A stretch of 64,000 bases of DNA from CAXBGS01 sp963975425. Its GTDB lineage: Bacteria; Planctomycetota; Planctomycetia; Pirellulales; Pirellulaceae. Location: the NCBI GenBank assembly GCA_963975425.1, contig CAXBGS010000001.1:620001-684000 (forward strand), given 5' to 3'. Each line of letters starts with the position of its first letter. Within the stretch, counting starts at the first letter, position 1. Under the pieces are notes generated by a model that saw only the letters and a program-made list of their open reading frames with translations, had not been told where the DNA came from and ran no database searches. Shown here one piece after another: positions 8,687 through 17,153 of the stretch. The position numbers were made by a program, and so were the translations under genes.

Positions 8687-10830
8687 GTTGCCGCCGGCGT
8701 TGATCGGCTCATACGTCCGCCTAGCCAAGATTCGATAAACAGCATGGTGAGACCGAAGACTAACAACCACTGCCAGAGCTTTTGGCGGCCTTCCAGTTCG
8801 ACATCTCTTAGCTGGCGGCCGGAGTCACGCAGTTGTTGTGACGTTGGTGCTGCGCCAAGTTTGACGCCGAAACGTTCCAATGAATCATCATCAGCAGCCT
8901 CGGTGTTGCTCTCGGATTCTGCCACGTTCACGGCGAACGCATGGATGTGTTGACCGTCATCGAACTGGTAGACGCCGGGTTGGTCGATGTTGCCCAAGTC
9001 TTCGCCGGACTGATATCGAAACGCGGTACCGTCGGGGCCGATGATCCTTGCCGATTCAGACGGCGGTGCATCGATCGGTTCTCCGACGGCATAACTTTCG
9101 GATCGTTGAGAATCAGCTGAGGAGGAATCAAACCACTGATACACCAGCGGGATGAATTTTGTCGACAAAGCCAACTGACTTGATGTGGGTTGCCAGCCGG
9201 TGGCGAGAATCCATAGCTTTCCGTCGGAGTCCGCTGCCTGCGTGGGAACTTCGATCAATGCCGGGTCACCGTCGTCAAACGCGGCGGTCACTTTCCAATG
9301 GTCGGGCACGCCTGTCAATTTTCGATGTTTCCAGAACCGAATCTTGGTAAAGTCATTGAACTGAGGATCAGCCATCGACATGAACACCGGATCGGTAAAT
9401 TGAATCTGGGACAACATGACGTAGTCGTCAATGTTCGCCTCGTCCGCGGATAGCGTGTCCTCGGATGTCATTTCACGCACCAGATCCAGCAGTGCCGAGG
9501 TTTGTTGTTCGCTGCCGAACACGACTAGCAACCGACCGCCGCGTTCGATGTATCGCCTTAGTGAGGTCGCGTCTTGTGAGGAAACTTCGCCAGCGACGAC
9601 GATCAGCGGGACTTCATGGGGCGGTAATTCGGATGGCAGGCCGTCCGGTACCGCTTCGACATCTACATGACGGTATCGATTGCTGAGTGGAACGCGGCGC
9701 AGGTAGTAGTACAAACTGTCCTTGGGATCGACATTCGATGTCGCCAGCGTGTCGTTTCCGACATACAACAACTTCTGTGCGACCGGTTCGCGGTTTGCAA
9801 CATACGTGTTGTTGTCGAAGGCATGGTCATCATCCAATACGCAGAGCGCCGACACATCGCTTGCCGGAGCGGGCAGCGACACGACACGCGATTCGCCTGG
9901 TGGAACTTGCACCGGCATCTCGGATTCCGACAGGATGCGCCCAAGAGCGTCTTTCCAAGCGATCCGAAACGTTGCGTTCTCGGCGTCCGCCGTATTGGAA
10001 ACACGGACGCGCACGCGGTTCTGTCGCCCTTGATCGACCGATGAGGAATCGTCGCCCGACAAAATGGTCGCCCACGCGTTTGTGGTTTTGTCCGTGCCGA
10101 CTCTACGGACATCCAAGGTCAACTCGTCAGGCCACGCGTAAACCTGCAGACTTTCAATTTCGCTGCCGACCTGCATGTCAGAAACCAGCACCAGATGGGC
10201 CGGCCCGGATTGGACCGAAGCGGTATCGGTATCCACGGCGTCTTCGACGTTGTCGTCTTGCTCGTGCGTCACGGCAAGGTCCGCCGCAAAGCCGAGCGCA
10301 CGACCGAGGTCGGATGTTTTCCAAGTCGGCGCAGCCTGATCGATCGCCTCGTTCGCGGCCGATTTCAGTTGGCTTGGTGTCAGCTGTGCTGATTGATCGA
10401 ACCCAAATAACATCTGGGGTTGATCGTCGAAAGCGACAATGGCTAATTGGTCACCGGGCTGGATATCATCGATTACCGTCTTTGCGGCCAGTTTTGCTTG
10501 CTGCCAAAGGTCCGCGCGGCGCATGCTGGCACTGGTGTCAATTGCCACCACCAATCGCCGTGACAATCCGTCGACATCGGATTGAGCGGTTTGACGCAGA
10601 AAAGGGCGCGCGAACGCTGCGGCAAGCAGGATCAGGGCCAGCGACCGGATCAACAACAGCGGCAGATTCTCGAGCCGACTGCGGCGGGTCAATCGTGGCG
10701 GCGTTGGCTTCAAAAACATCAGCGAACTGAATTCGACTTCGCCCTTGGGTCGGCGACGAATCAGGTGGAATAGGATGGGCAATCCGACCGCTAGTGCACC
10801 GAGAAAATAGAGTGGTGCCAGTAAGCTCAT
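8680..10830 (-). CDS. BatA-like von Willebrand factor A membrane protein
   Basis: A 716-residue protein. It has a BatA N-terminal region with two membrane helices (about 2-24 and 56-77) flanking the characteristic HLIRRRPKGEVEFSSLMFL segment. A vWA domain follows, with the metal-site motif DTSAS at D98-S102, then a long periplasmic beta-rich part and a C-terminal helix (LWQWLLVFGLTMLFIESWLGG). The start at 10830 overlaps the DUF58 stop (ATGA) and has GGGAGG upstream; 53 further upstream residues in frame overlap the DUF58 gene and are not credible. Bat operons are linked to aerotolerance or MoxR-dependent protein assembly, but function in planctomycetes is untested. It is the last gene of its operon. 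Confidence 0.9.
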   Translation of the reverse strand: MSLLAPLYFLGALAVGLPILFHLIRRRPKGEVEFSSLMFLKPTPPRLTRRSRLENLPLLLIRSLALILLAAAFARPFLRQTAQSDVDGLSRRLVVAIDTSASMRRADLWQQAKLAAKTVIDDIQPGDQLAIVAFDDQPQMLFGFDQSAQLTPSQLKSAANEAIDQAAPTWKTSDLGRALGFAADLAVTHEQDDNVEDAVDTDTASVQSGPAHLVLVSDMQVGSEIESLQVYAWPDELTLDVRRVGTDKTTNAWATILSGDDSSSVDQGRQNRVRVRVSNTADAENATFRIAWKDALGRILSESEMPVQVPPGESRVVSLPAPASDVSALCVLDDDHAFDNNTYVANREPVAQKLLYVGNDTLATSNVDPKDSLYYYLRRVPLSNRYRHVDVEAVPDGLPSELPPHEVPLIVVAGEVSSQDATSLRRYIERGGRLLVVFGSEQQTSALLDLVREMTSEDTLSADEANIDDYVMLSQIQFTDPVFMSMADPQFNDFTKIRFWKHRKLTGVPDHWKVTAAFDDGDPALIEVPTQAADSDGKLWILATGWQPTSSQLALSTKFIPLVYQWFDSSSADSQRSESYAVGEPIDAPPSESARIIGPDGTAFRYQSGEDLGNIDQPGVYQFDDGQHIHAFAVNVAESESNTEAADDDSLERFGVKLGAAPTSQQLRDSGRQLRDVELEGRQKLWQWLLVFGLTMLFIESWLGGRMSRSTPAATA

Positions 10831-11813
10831 GACGATCCTCCCGTTCCACCGCGAGCAGCACCGGCCAACATTCCACCGCGATTTGCACCGCGCCGTCGAC
10901 GTTGTTGGGCATCGATGACGTGAAACAAAGCATCCTCTAGCGGCTGATCGGTCATCATTGGATACAAGTCGACGCCCACCGCATCGCAAACCTGTTGCAG
11001 TTCGGTTTGATGTTGCGTGAATTGTTCTTTGTATTGCTTTCGCGCGGCGTCGGGATCAAGATAGATTTCTCGCGACGATTCCATGTCAACGACCATACTG
11101 GGCGAAGACAACTGAAGCTCGATCTCGGATGGATCCAAAACTCGCAAAATCACAACCTCGTGACCGCGCGATCGCAGGTAGGCCAAATTGGTTTGCAATG
11201 ATTCGACAGGTGCCAACAGATCCGAAATCAGCACGATCAAGCCACGTCGATGCACCAGCGAGGCAATCTGTCTTAGCGGACTTTCGATATCGGTTCCTGC
11301 GCCTCGCAGCGGTCTGGCCAACGCGACCATCATTTGATGAAATTGTCCGATGCGATTCTTGGCACTGATAAAGTCGCCAATCGTTTCGTCAAACGTGACC
11401 AGCCCGACCGAATCGCGTTGACGCGTCAGATAGTAAGCCAATGTCGCTGCGGTCGTCCGGGCGTAGTCGATTTTGGTGTATTCCAGGGAACCGTATCCCA
11501 TCGATTTGCTTTGATCGACGATCAAGTAGCAATTGCGGTTCGTTTCGTCTTCGAACTTTTTGATAAAGTACCGGTCGCTGCGAGCGTACAGTTTCCAGTC
11601 CAGACCGCGCAGGTCGTCGCCAATCGTATACGGACGATACTCACTAAACTCAACCGACGAACCATGCACAGGACTGCGATGCAGACCGCTAAAGAAACCG
11701 TCCACGACGGTTTTGGCTTGCAGCTGCAAATCTTTGATTCGCATCACTGCGGTCGGATCAATCTTGGTCGAGTCCGCGGCCAAAGCGGGCGCGTTGTCAG
11801 CATCACCGGCCAT
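10827..11813 (-). CDS. DUF58 domain protein (vWA-like, MoxR-associated)
   Basis: A 328-residue protein. The DUF58 signature VEFSEYRPYTIGDDLRGLDWKLYARS spans residues 54-79, and a vWA-like metal-site motif DQSKS is at 100-104. Family members almost always sit next to MoxR ATPases and BatA proteins and are assumed to be MoxR clients or adaptors. No membrane helix is present, so it is probably cytoplasmic. The last 20 residues are Gly/Arg-rich. The ATG shares one base with the moxR stop (TGATG at 11815-11811), and its own stop overlaps the BatA-like start, so the three genes are tightly coupled. Confidence 0.93.
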   Translation of the reverse strand: MAGDADNAPALAADSTKIDPTAVMRIKDLQLQAKTVVDGFFSGLHRSPVHGSSVEFSEYRPYTIGDDLRGLDWKLYARSDRYFIKKFEDETNRNCYLIVDQSKSMGYGSLEYTKIDYARTTAATLAYYLTRQRDSVGLVTFDETIGDFISAKNRIGQFHQMMVALARPLRGAGTDIESPLRQIASLVHRRGLIVLISDLLAPVESLQTNLAYLRSRGHEVVILRVLDPSEIELQLSSPSMVVDMESSREIYLDPDAARKQYKEQFTQHQTELQQVCDAVGVDLYPMMTDQPLEDALFHVIDAQQRRRRGANRGGMLAGAARGGTGGSS

Positions 11814-12868
11814 CAGATCGCCGCCGATACAGTGGACAACAGTCGATCGATTACGTCTTCGATCGTGACGCCCTCGGCTTCCGCTTTATAACTTAGCAAA
11901 ACGCGATGCCGCAGCGCGGGATGTGCAAGTGCCGCAATGTCATCGGTGCTGACATGCGCGTTTCCGTTCGACAGCGCTCTGGCTTTCGCCCCCAAGACCA
12001 ACGTCTGGGCGGCACGCAAACCGGCACCCCAGCTGACCCACTGGTTCATAAAATCCGGTGTGCCGTCGCGGCCCGGACGCGTCGATGAGGCAAGCCGTAC
12101 GGCATAGGCGGCGACTTCTTCGGCAATGGGAACGCGGCGCACCGCTTGATGAAACTTCAACACGTCCTCACCCGAAAAAATCGGTTCGATCGGTTCGGGG
12201 CGTCCCGAAGTCGTCTGCATGACCACCGCCAACTCGTCCTCGGGCGGCAAGTAATCGATCAAAATGTTGAACATAAAACGATCCAGCTGCGCTTCGGGCA
12301 ACGGATACGTCCCTTCCATCTCGATCGGATTCTGTGTGGCCAAGACAAAGAAAGGTTCTTCCAATTCGTATCGCCGGCCCGCGGCGGTCACTTGGTGCTC
12401 TTGCATCGCCTCCAACAAGGCGGCTTGTGTCTTGGGTGGCGTTCGGTTGATTTCGTCAGCAAGGATCACGTTGGCAAAGATCGGGCCTTTGACGAACGTT
12501 AACTTACGATGCCCGTCGGAATCTTCCTCCAGAATTTCCGTGCCCGTGATGTCAGCCGGCATTAGGTCGGGCGTGAACTGGATTCGCTTGAACTGCAAAT
12601 GAAAGATGCTCGCGACACTGCTAACCAACAACGTCTTGGCCAACCCCGGAGCACCGGTGATCAAGCAATGACCGCCAGCCATCAAGCTGACCAACAACTG
12701 TTCGATCACGTCATGCTGGCCGATGATGACCTTCGATAGCTCGCGTCGAATTCGCGCGCTCCCATCGCGAATTTGCTCGACAATTTGTTCTTCTTCCAGC
12801 GCGGTCATCGATTCGTTTTGGTTCATGTTGTTGATCGGGGCGGCATGGGTTGCAAAGGAATTTATCAT
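11813..12868 (-). CDS. MoxR family AAA+ ATPase
   Basis: A 351-residue AAA_3/MoxR ATPase. Walker A is GAPGLAKT (72-79) and Walker B is VILADEIN (D138-E139). The pore region matches the family (PKTQAALLEAMQEHQVTAAG), and sensor 1 is LATQNPIEMEGTYPLPEAQLDRF. It is expected to act as a chaperone-like ATPase on vWA proteins, here the DUF58 and BatA-like proteins encoded next. The start is uncertain: the ATG at 12868 lacks a clear ribosome-binding site, and ATG codons at 12826 (MNQNES) and 12808 are alternatives. A 16-bp tandem repeat lies 33 bases upstream of the long start. Confidence 0.95.
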   Translation of the reverse strand: MINSFATHAAPINNMNQNESMTALEEEQIVEQIRDGSARIRRELSKVIIGQHDVIEQLLVSLMAGGHCLITGAPGLAKTLLVSSVASIFHLQFKRIQFTPDLMPADITGTEILEEDSDGHRKLTFVKGPIFANVILADEINRTPPKTQAALLEAMQEHQVTAAGRRYELEEPFFVLATQNPIEMEGTYPLPEAQLDRFMFNILIDYLPPEDELAVVMQTTSGRPEPIEPIFSGEDVLKFHQAVRRVPIAEEVAAYAVRLASSTRPGRDGTPDFMNQWVSWGAGLRAAQTLVLGAKARALSNGNAHVSTDDIAALAHPALRHRVLLSYKAEAEGVTIEDVIDRLLSTVSAAI

Positions 12869-12900
12869 CCGACCGCGTTATCGATGCGATCGAGCAAATC

Positions 12901-12976
12901 GGTGGGACAACGTGTTGGTGGGACAGTGAATTGGTGGGACGGCGTATTGGTGGGACGGCATATTGGTGGGACGGTC
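12901..12976. repeat. 16-bp tandem repeat upstream of moxR-like gene
   Basis: The core GGTGGGAC recurs at 12901, 12917, 12933, 12949 and 12965 with an exact 16-base period. The second half of each unit varies (for example ACGTGTT, GGCGTATT). Four full units plus 12 bases fill most of the 142-base gap between the DUF4159 stop and the moxR start. It is non-coding, because the exact 16-base period is not a multiple of three. On the transcribed strand it reads as GTCCCACC repeats. Confidence 0.9.
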
Positions 12977-13010
12977 CGGCGGCGGGCGAGGACAACCCGC
13001 CGCAACCGAA

Positions 13011-13877
13011 CTAGTGGGTCATCGCGTAGGTCACGATATTGATGCCCATGGGGTAGGCTTTTTTGACTGAGAATTCTTCGAAATACCAAGGGTCCATGCC
13101 TTCACGTTCCCAGCCGTCGCCGAGATCCGTGTTGTGACAGATAAAGACCATGATACGGTCTTCATCATCAGTGATGGCACGATAGTGAGGTGTACTAGTG
13201 TCGCTGCCGTCGCGCGAATATTCCCACGATCCGATCTGGCCACCGGCGCCACGGCGCGCGGCGTTGATGGCTGGCACTTGCGGTTTTTCTTTCATGTCAT
13301 AGACACAGTGAAAAATCTCATGTGACAGCGGCACTTCGAATGGCTTGCGATCCGGAAAGACGCGTTGAAGTTCGGACCGCATGTTTTCGTATTGGCTGTC
13401 GCCCCAAAAGTCATCGACCATCAAGAATCCGCCGTTGAGACAATACTTCCGTAGCGCCAAGACTTCGTCTTCGCTAAAAACCAGCCCGCCCGGTTCGATG
13501 ATATAGATGAACGGATAATCGAACAGGCGATCATCGGTCAGCCGAAGAATGATCGGATCCGGATTGACTTTTAACGTTGTCAACTGCTGCAGACGCAACG
13601 AAAAGTTTAGATCGCTGTCCGGATAATCTGTCCGCCATCCGCCGCCGCCACGGCCGTAACCACGTCCGCCATAGGAATCGTATTGAATTCGCACGAAGGT
13701 GAACAAGTCGCTGGGAAAATCTTTGTCGACTTCCCAACTCGGTACGTCTCCGCGGTCATCGCTGATCGAACGACTGTTCCACCAACCGCGTTGGGCCATG
13801 GCCGCGGACACGACCAGACATCCGGCGGTAAATATGGCAATGGCCCGTTTTGATCGAACGATTCTTGTGATCATCAT
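13011..13877 (-). CDS. DUF4159 domain-containing exported protein
   Basis: A 288-residue protein with a signal peptide (about 1-28, ending AMAQ). DUF4159 covers most of the chain: FTFVRIQYDSYGG, then a Gly/Arg/Tyr-rich insertion, RTDYPDSDLNFSLRLQQLT, and DYPFIYIIEPGGLVFSEDEVLALRKYCLNGGFLMVDDFWG. The fold is thought to resemble class-I glutamine-amidotransferase-like domains, but without an evident catalytic Cys. The family is regularly found in planctomycete MoxR/BatA operons. The ATG overlaps the stop of the upstream TPR-peptidase gene (ATGA, 13877-13874), and a second ATG follows at once. Confidence 0.88.
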   Translation of the reverse strand: MMITRIVRSKRAIAIFTAGCLVVSAAMAQRGWWNSRSISDDRGDVPSWEVDKDFPSDLFTFVRIQYDSYGGRGYGRGGGGWRTDYPDSDLNFSLRLQQLTTLKVNPDPIILRLTDDRLFDYPFIYIIEPGGLVFSEDEVLALRKYCLNGGFLMVDDFWGDSQYENMRSELQRVFPDRKPFEVPLSHEIFHCVYDMKEKPQVPAINAARRGAGGQIGSWEYSRDGSDTSTPHYRAITDDEDRIMVFICHNTDLGDGWEREGMDPWYFEEFSVKKAYPMGINIVTYAMTH

Positions 13878-16636
13878 GGCTCCGAACCTTGTGTCGTGCT
13901 GGATGCATCGGTCGCGTCAATTTCGGCTGCTGCGGCGTTGGTTTCCGAAGACTCAGTTTCCGATGATTCGGTTTCCGTCGGCGACTGCATTTCGCGGTCG
14001 ATATCCGCGGCCTGCTTGCCAACGCCACGGTCTTGGGACGCTCGCGCGTCAATCGCTTCGTGAATCTGCAGCAACAGCCGATGGGCATCACGATAACGAG
14101 GCGCCTCGTCGAGTGCTCGTAAGACATGGTCCTTTGCCCGAGCGAACTGATCGAGTTGATACAGAGATCGTGCGAGCCGGAAATCCAAACCCGCTGGGTC
14201 AACCGGTTCCATGGTCGTCAGTGCCGTCAGCGCCGCCACCGCTCGACCGGGCTGATCAAGTTTTTCAGCGGCTTCGGACACTCGCTGGTGCCCGTACGGC
14301 AACAACGGATTGATCGACATCAATAAATGGGCGTCCTGCAACACACTTTCCCAATCTTGTTCGTCTCGAGCGATATCGATTAAACGCACCAAAGACGGCA
14401 AAGCATCGCTAGAAAGCTCGACTATTTGTCGATGAATCTCACGCTCTTTGTCGATTTCCCCTGCTTTTCGGTAAACCGTGGCCAACATTTCCAGCGGTCC
14501 GCCGCGTTGGCCCGTTACAGCACCTAGCTCGACAAGTTTCATCAAATGCTGTTTCGCGGCGTCCAGATTACCGGCCGCCAACTCGGCTTTGGCGAGTCCC
14601 ATTCGGCCCCAATAGTGGTTGGGTTCTTGGTCGATGATTTCTTGATAATCGCCGCGCGACGGTCGCTCAGGAAATCCTTCTCGCGACCACTGGGCATCGG
14701 GCGCGAAAGAATCGGCGACCTGCTTGGCATACGTGGCGAATTGTTGATCGAGTTTTTCCAGCGATCCGACCGAACGCGCCAGTGCATCGTTGATCGCCAA
14801 ACCGTCGGCCAGATCGGTCAAAATCTGCTTGACCGCATCCAGCCCATACCGATCGATCAGGAACTCAACGACCAGCGAAGATTCGTAATAGGCGAATTGC
14901 AAGTGAAGTGGGGAGGCGGGGCTCAGAAACGCACCGCTTAATTCACTGACGGGCGTTAGCTCTTCACCGAGCAGCATTTCCCGGTATTGGGGTGTCATGG
15001 ATTCGCCCCAAGCCGCGTCCCGCTTGCGTTCTTCGTAGACCGAAATGCCTTCGCTAAGCCAGCGCGGCATTCGGTTCTTTGTCTTTTCGAGCGTCACGAC
15101 GTGACAGAACTCGTGCCACAACACACTTTTCCAGTTGGCAGGCGTATCGCCCTGCGAAGCGGGACTGTTGGCAGTGATCACGCGGCCGAAACACACGCCC
15201 AAAAAACCTTGGCCACCAGGCAACCCGAACGTGCGGATCGCAAAGTCTTTTTGTTCTGGAAAGATTTCCACGACGACAGGAGCCTTCGGTGTCACATCGT
15301 ACTTCGGACACAAGGTTGCCTGAGCTTCGGATAGCAACTCTAGTACTTGATCACCATAAATTTCCGCCTCGCGCGGGTCCATTCGGACATGAATGTCACC
15401 AGCCTGCAGCACGCTGAAACCGCTCAATCGATCATGCAATGTGATCAAGTTATGCGCAACAACGTTGTACTGATCTTCGTCGGCAACCGTCTTTGCCAAT
15501 TCCCATCCGACATCGTCATGTCCCAGCCGAAGAAGGTCCTGTGCAAGCTGAAAGCTGGCCGCGGTGTAAGTGGGATCAATCGTCAACGCAGAACGTTGGT
15601 ACTCGGCACCTTCGGCAAACCGATACTTGTCGGATAGTTTTTTACCAATCAGATGGTCGACCCGCGGATTCGATTTCCAGGTCATCAACGCCAGGTCACG
15701 CAACTGCTTCTCTTTCTCGAAATCACCACGCAGATGCGCCAACACGGCTTGCAGTGCGATCGCATCTTGCTCGCGCCGATTGATGTCGAGCACTTGTTTG
15801 ATTAACTGGTCGGCCGCAGCATACTGTTCGCGATCGATTGCGCCGGTGGCCTGCATCAATAGACTCGGCACGTGGCTGGAATTCAGCTTAAGTGCTTGTG
15901 CCAATGCCTCGCTGGCACGTTCAGAATCCGACGGCTCGAAAGCTCGGGCCAACAAGTAATAGATCTGCGGGTCGGCGTCATCGACTTTCAATGCGGACGT
16001 CAATGTATCGGCGGCGACTTTAAAATCGCCTTTGTCCAGCGCCAGCTCGGCGGTGGCAATGTAGGCCTCGAGATGTTCTGGGTCCGCGTCCCGGACTCGA
16101 TCATAAAACAGTTCCAGAATTTGCCGTGCGTCTTCGCCGCGTTCTTTAAAAAACCGTCCCGCCGCAACGAGGTTGTCGCGGCTCGCATAACGTGACGGCG
16201 AGCTTTGCAAGAGTCTTAATATCTGAGAGGCCTCTTGTTCGTCGCGGTCTGTAATTCCGCACAACCGAATCGCCTCTCGACCCATCATCCGCAGTGTCAG
16301 ACTGGTCGGATACCGCTTGACGGCATCCTCGAAGACAGCCAACGCATCCTGGTATTTGCCCGTGACCAAATAGCACTGGATTAATAGTCGCGGCCAACGC
16401 TCGTTCCAAATCCCACGTTCGACTTCTGCCGCTGCTGCTTCGGCGGCTTCGTCGTACTGACCGGATCGGTATTGTTGCTTGACCGTTTCATAGTCGACGG
16501 CCAAAGCCGACGCGGTCGACAACAGCAGAACGAGCACCACGCCACATCGCAACGGCCACAAGGATCCGAGGCGCCCTCGGACAAGCCGCCGCTGGCTGCC
16601 GAGAAACGCGTCTCGCTTGATCAAGAGATTCCGCAA
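13874..16636 (-). CDS. TPR protein with gluzincin (peptidase MA-like) metallopeptidase domain
   Basis: A 920-residue exported protein with a basic N-terminus and signal peptide (cleavage near residue 47, ASALA-VDYE). TPR-like helical repeats fill about 48-420. A zinc metallopeptidase domain follows, with HEFCH (H508, E509, H512) and the downstream glutamate E529 in WLSEGIS, matching the HExxH-(16)-E spacing of gluzincins such as peptidase MA/DUF1570. More TPR-like repeats run from about 650 to 865, and the tail is acidic and Ser/Thr/Glu-rich. It is the first gene of the DUF4159-MoxR-DUF58-BatA operon. All three zinc ligands and the catalytic Glu are present, so activity is plausible. Its substrate is unknown. 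Confidence 0.85.
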   Translation of the reverse strand: MRNLLIKRDAFLGSQRRLVRGRLGSLWPLRCGVVLVLLLSTASALAVDYETVKQQYRSGQYDEAAEAAAAEVERGIWNERWPRLLIQCYLVTGKYQDALAVFEDAVKRYPTSLTLRMMGREAIRLCGITDRDEQEASQILRLLQSSPSRYASRDNLVAAGRFFKERGEDARQILELFYDRVRDADPEHLEAYIATAELALDKGDFKVAADTLTSALKVDDADPQIYYLLARAFEPSDSERASEALAQALKLNSSHVPSLLMQATGAIDREQYAAADQLIKQVLDINRREQDAIALQAVLAHLRGDFEKEKQLRDLALMTWKSNPRVDHLIGKKLSDKYRFAEGAEYQRSALTIDPTYTAASFQLAQDLLRLGHDDVGWELAKTVADEDQYNVVAHNLITLHDRLSGFSVLQAGDIHVRMDPREAEIYGDQVLELLSEAQATLCPKYDVTPKAPVVVEIFPEQKDFAIRTFGLPGGQGFLGVCFGRVITANSPASQGDTPANWKSVLWHEFCHVVTLEKTKNRMPRWLSEGISVYEERKRDAAWGESMTPQYREMLLGEELTPVSELSGAFLSPASPLHLQFAYYESSLVVEFLIDRYGLDAVKQILTDLADGLAINDALARSVGSLEKLDQQFATYAKQVADSFAPDAQWSREGFPERPSRGDYQEIIDQEPNHYWGRMGLAKAELAAGNLDAAKQHLMKLVELGAVTGQRGGPLEMLATVYRKAGEIDKEREIHRQIVELSSDALPSLVRLIDIARDEQDWESVLQDAHLLMSINPLLPYGHQRVSEAAEKLDQPGRAVAALTALTTMEPVDPAGLDFRLARSLYQLDQFARAKDHVLRALDEAPRYRDAHRLLLQIHEAIDARASQDRGVGKQAADIDREMQSPTETESSETESSETNAAAAEIDATDASSTTQGSEP

Positions 16637-17153
16637 TGTTTTCGGACTCCGGCTAAAGGATCATTGGACGAACCCCACAATTTTAGCGTGCCGGCTATCC
16701 GCAGTGTTAGCAATGTCTTTGCGGCTTGATTTGTACCCACATCGTCGCGTCAATGAGTCTGGCACCCAGGATGTATTGATTCCCAGCAGGGCCGGTAACT
16801 CCCTCACGCACGAGGTCAATGGCCATCACGTGGGCTTTGTTTCGTTTGCTCCGCGTTTCTGGAGAAGGTGCGGAGCCATTCCGCCACCAAACGCGTCGCC
16901 GGCTTGTTCCAACCAACGCATTTGCTCTTGCGAGGGACGGAATGTTGGTCCTCGGCCCGACTCACAGACGCTCCGCATGGTATCGCTCAAGATCCCCCAC
17001 TGGATCGGCTCGACATCCGGCATTTGGTACCCGGCGTTTGGAATTCGGAGATCGGCACCGAACCCGCAAACCGAAACAAGTCAGATCGGCAAGTCGCGCA
17101 GCATCGTTTGCCACCACGGCTTGAGCTTTCCAATCCGTTCTTGGCGTAACGCT
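16637..17153. other. Intergenic region with possible minus-strand gene remnant
   Basis: About 515 bases upstream of the TPR-peptidase operon. On the minus strand, two frames carry protein-like text that could be joined by a frameshift near 16870-16890: one with NAGYQMPDVEPIQWGILSD and GGGMAPHLLQKRGANETK, the other with AHVMAIDLVREGV and GNQYILGARLIDATMWVQIK. A third short frame next to the hydrolase stop reads KALRQERIGKLKPWWQTM. None has a start or ribosome-binding site or a family I recognise. It may be a decayed gene, and it presumably also holds the promoter of the downstream operon. Confidence 0.3.

Noticed and set aside
9687..10730. 347-residue plus-strand open frame
   Set aside because: It lies antisense to the BatA-like gene, is extremely Arg/Pro-rich and resembles no family. 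The minus-strand frame has clear domains.
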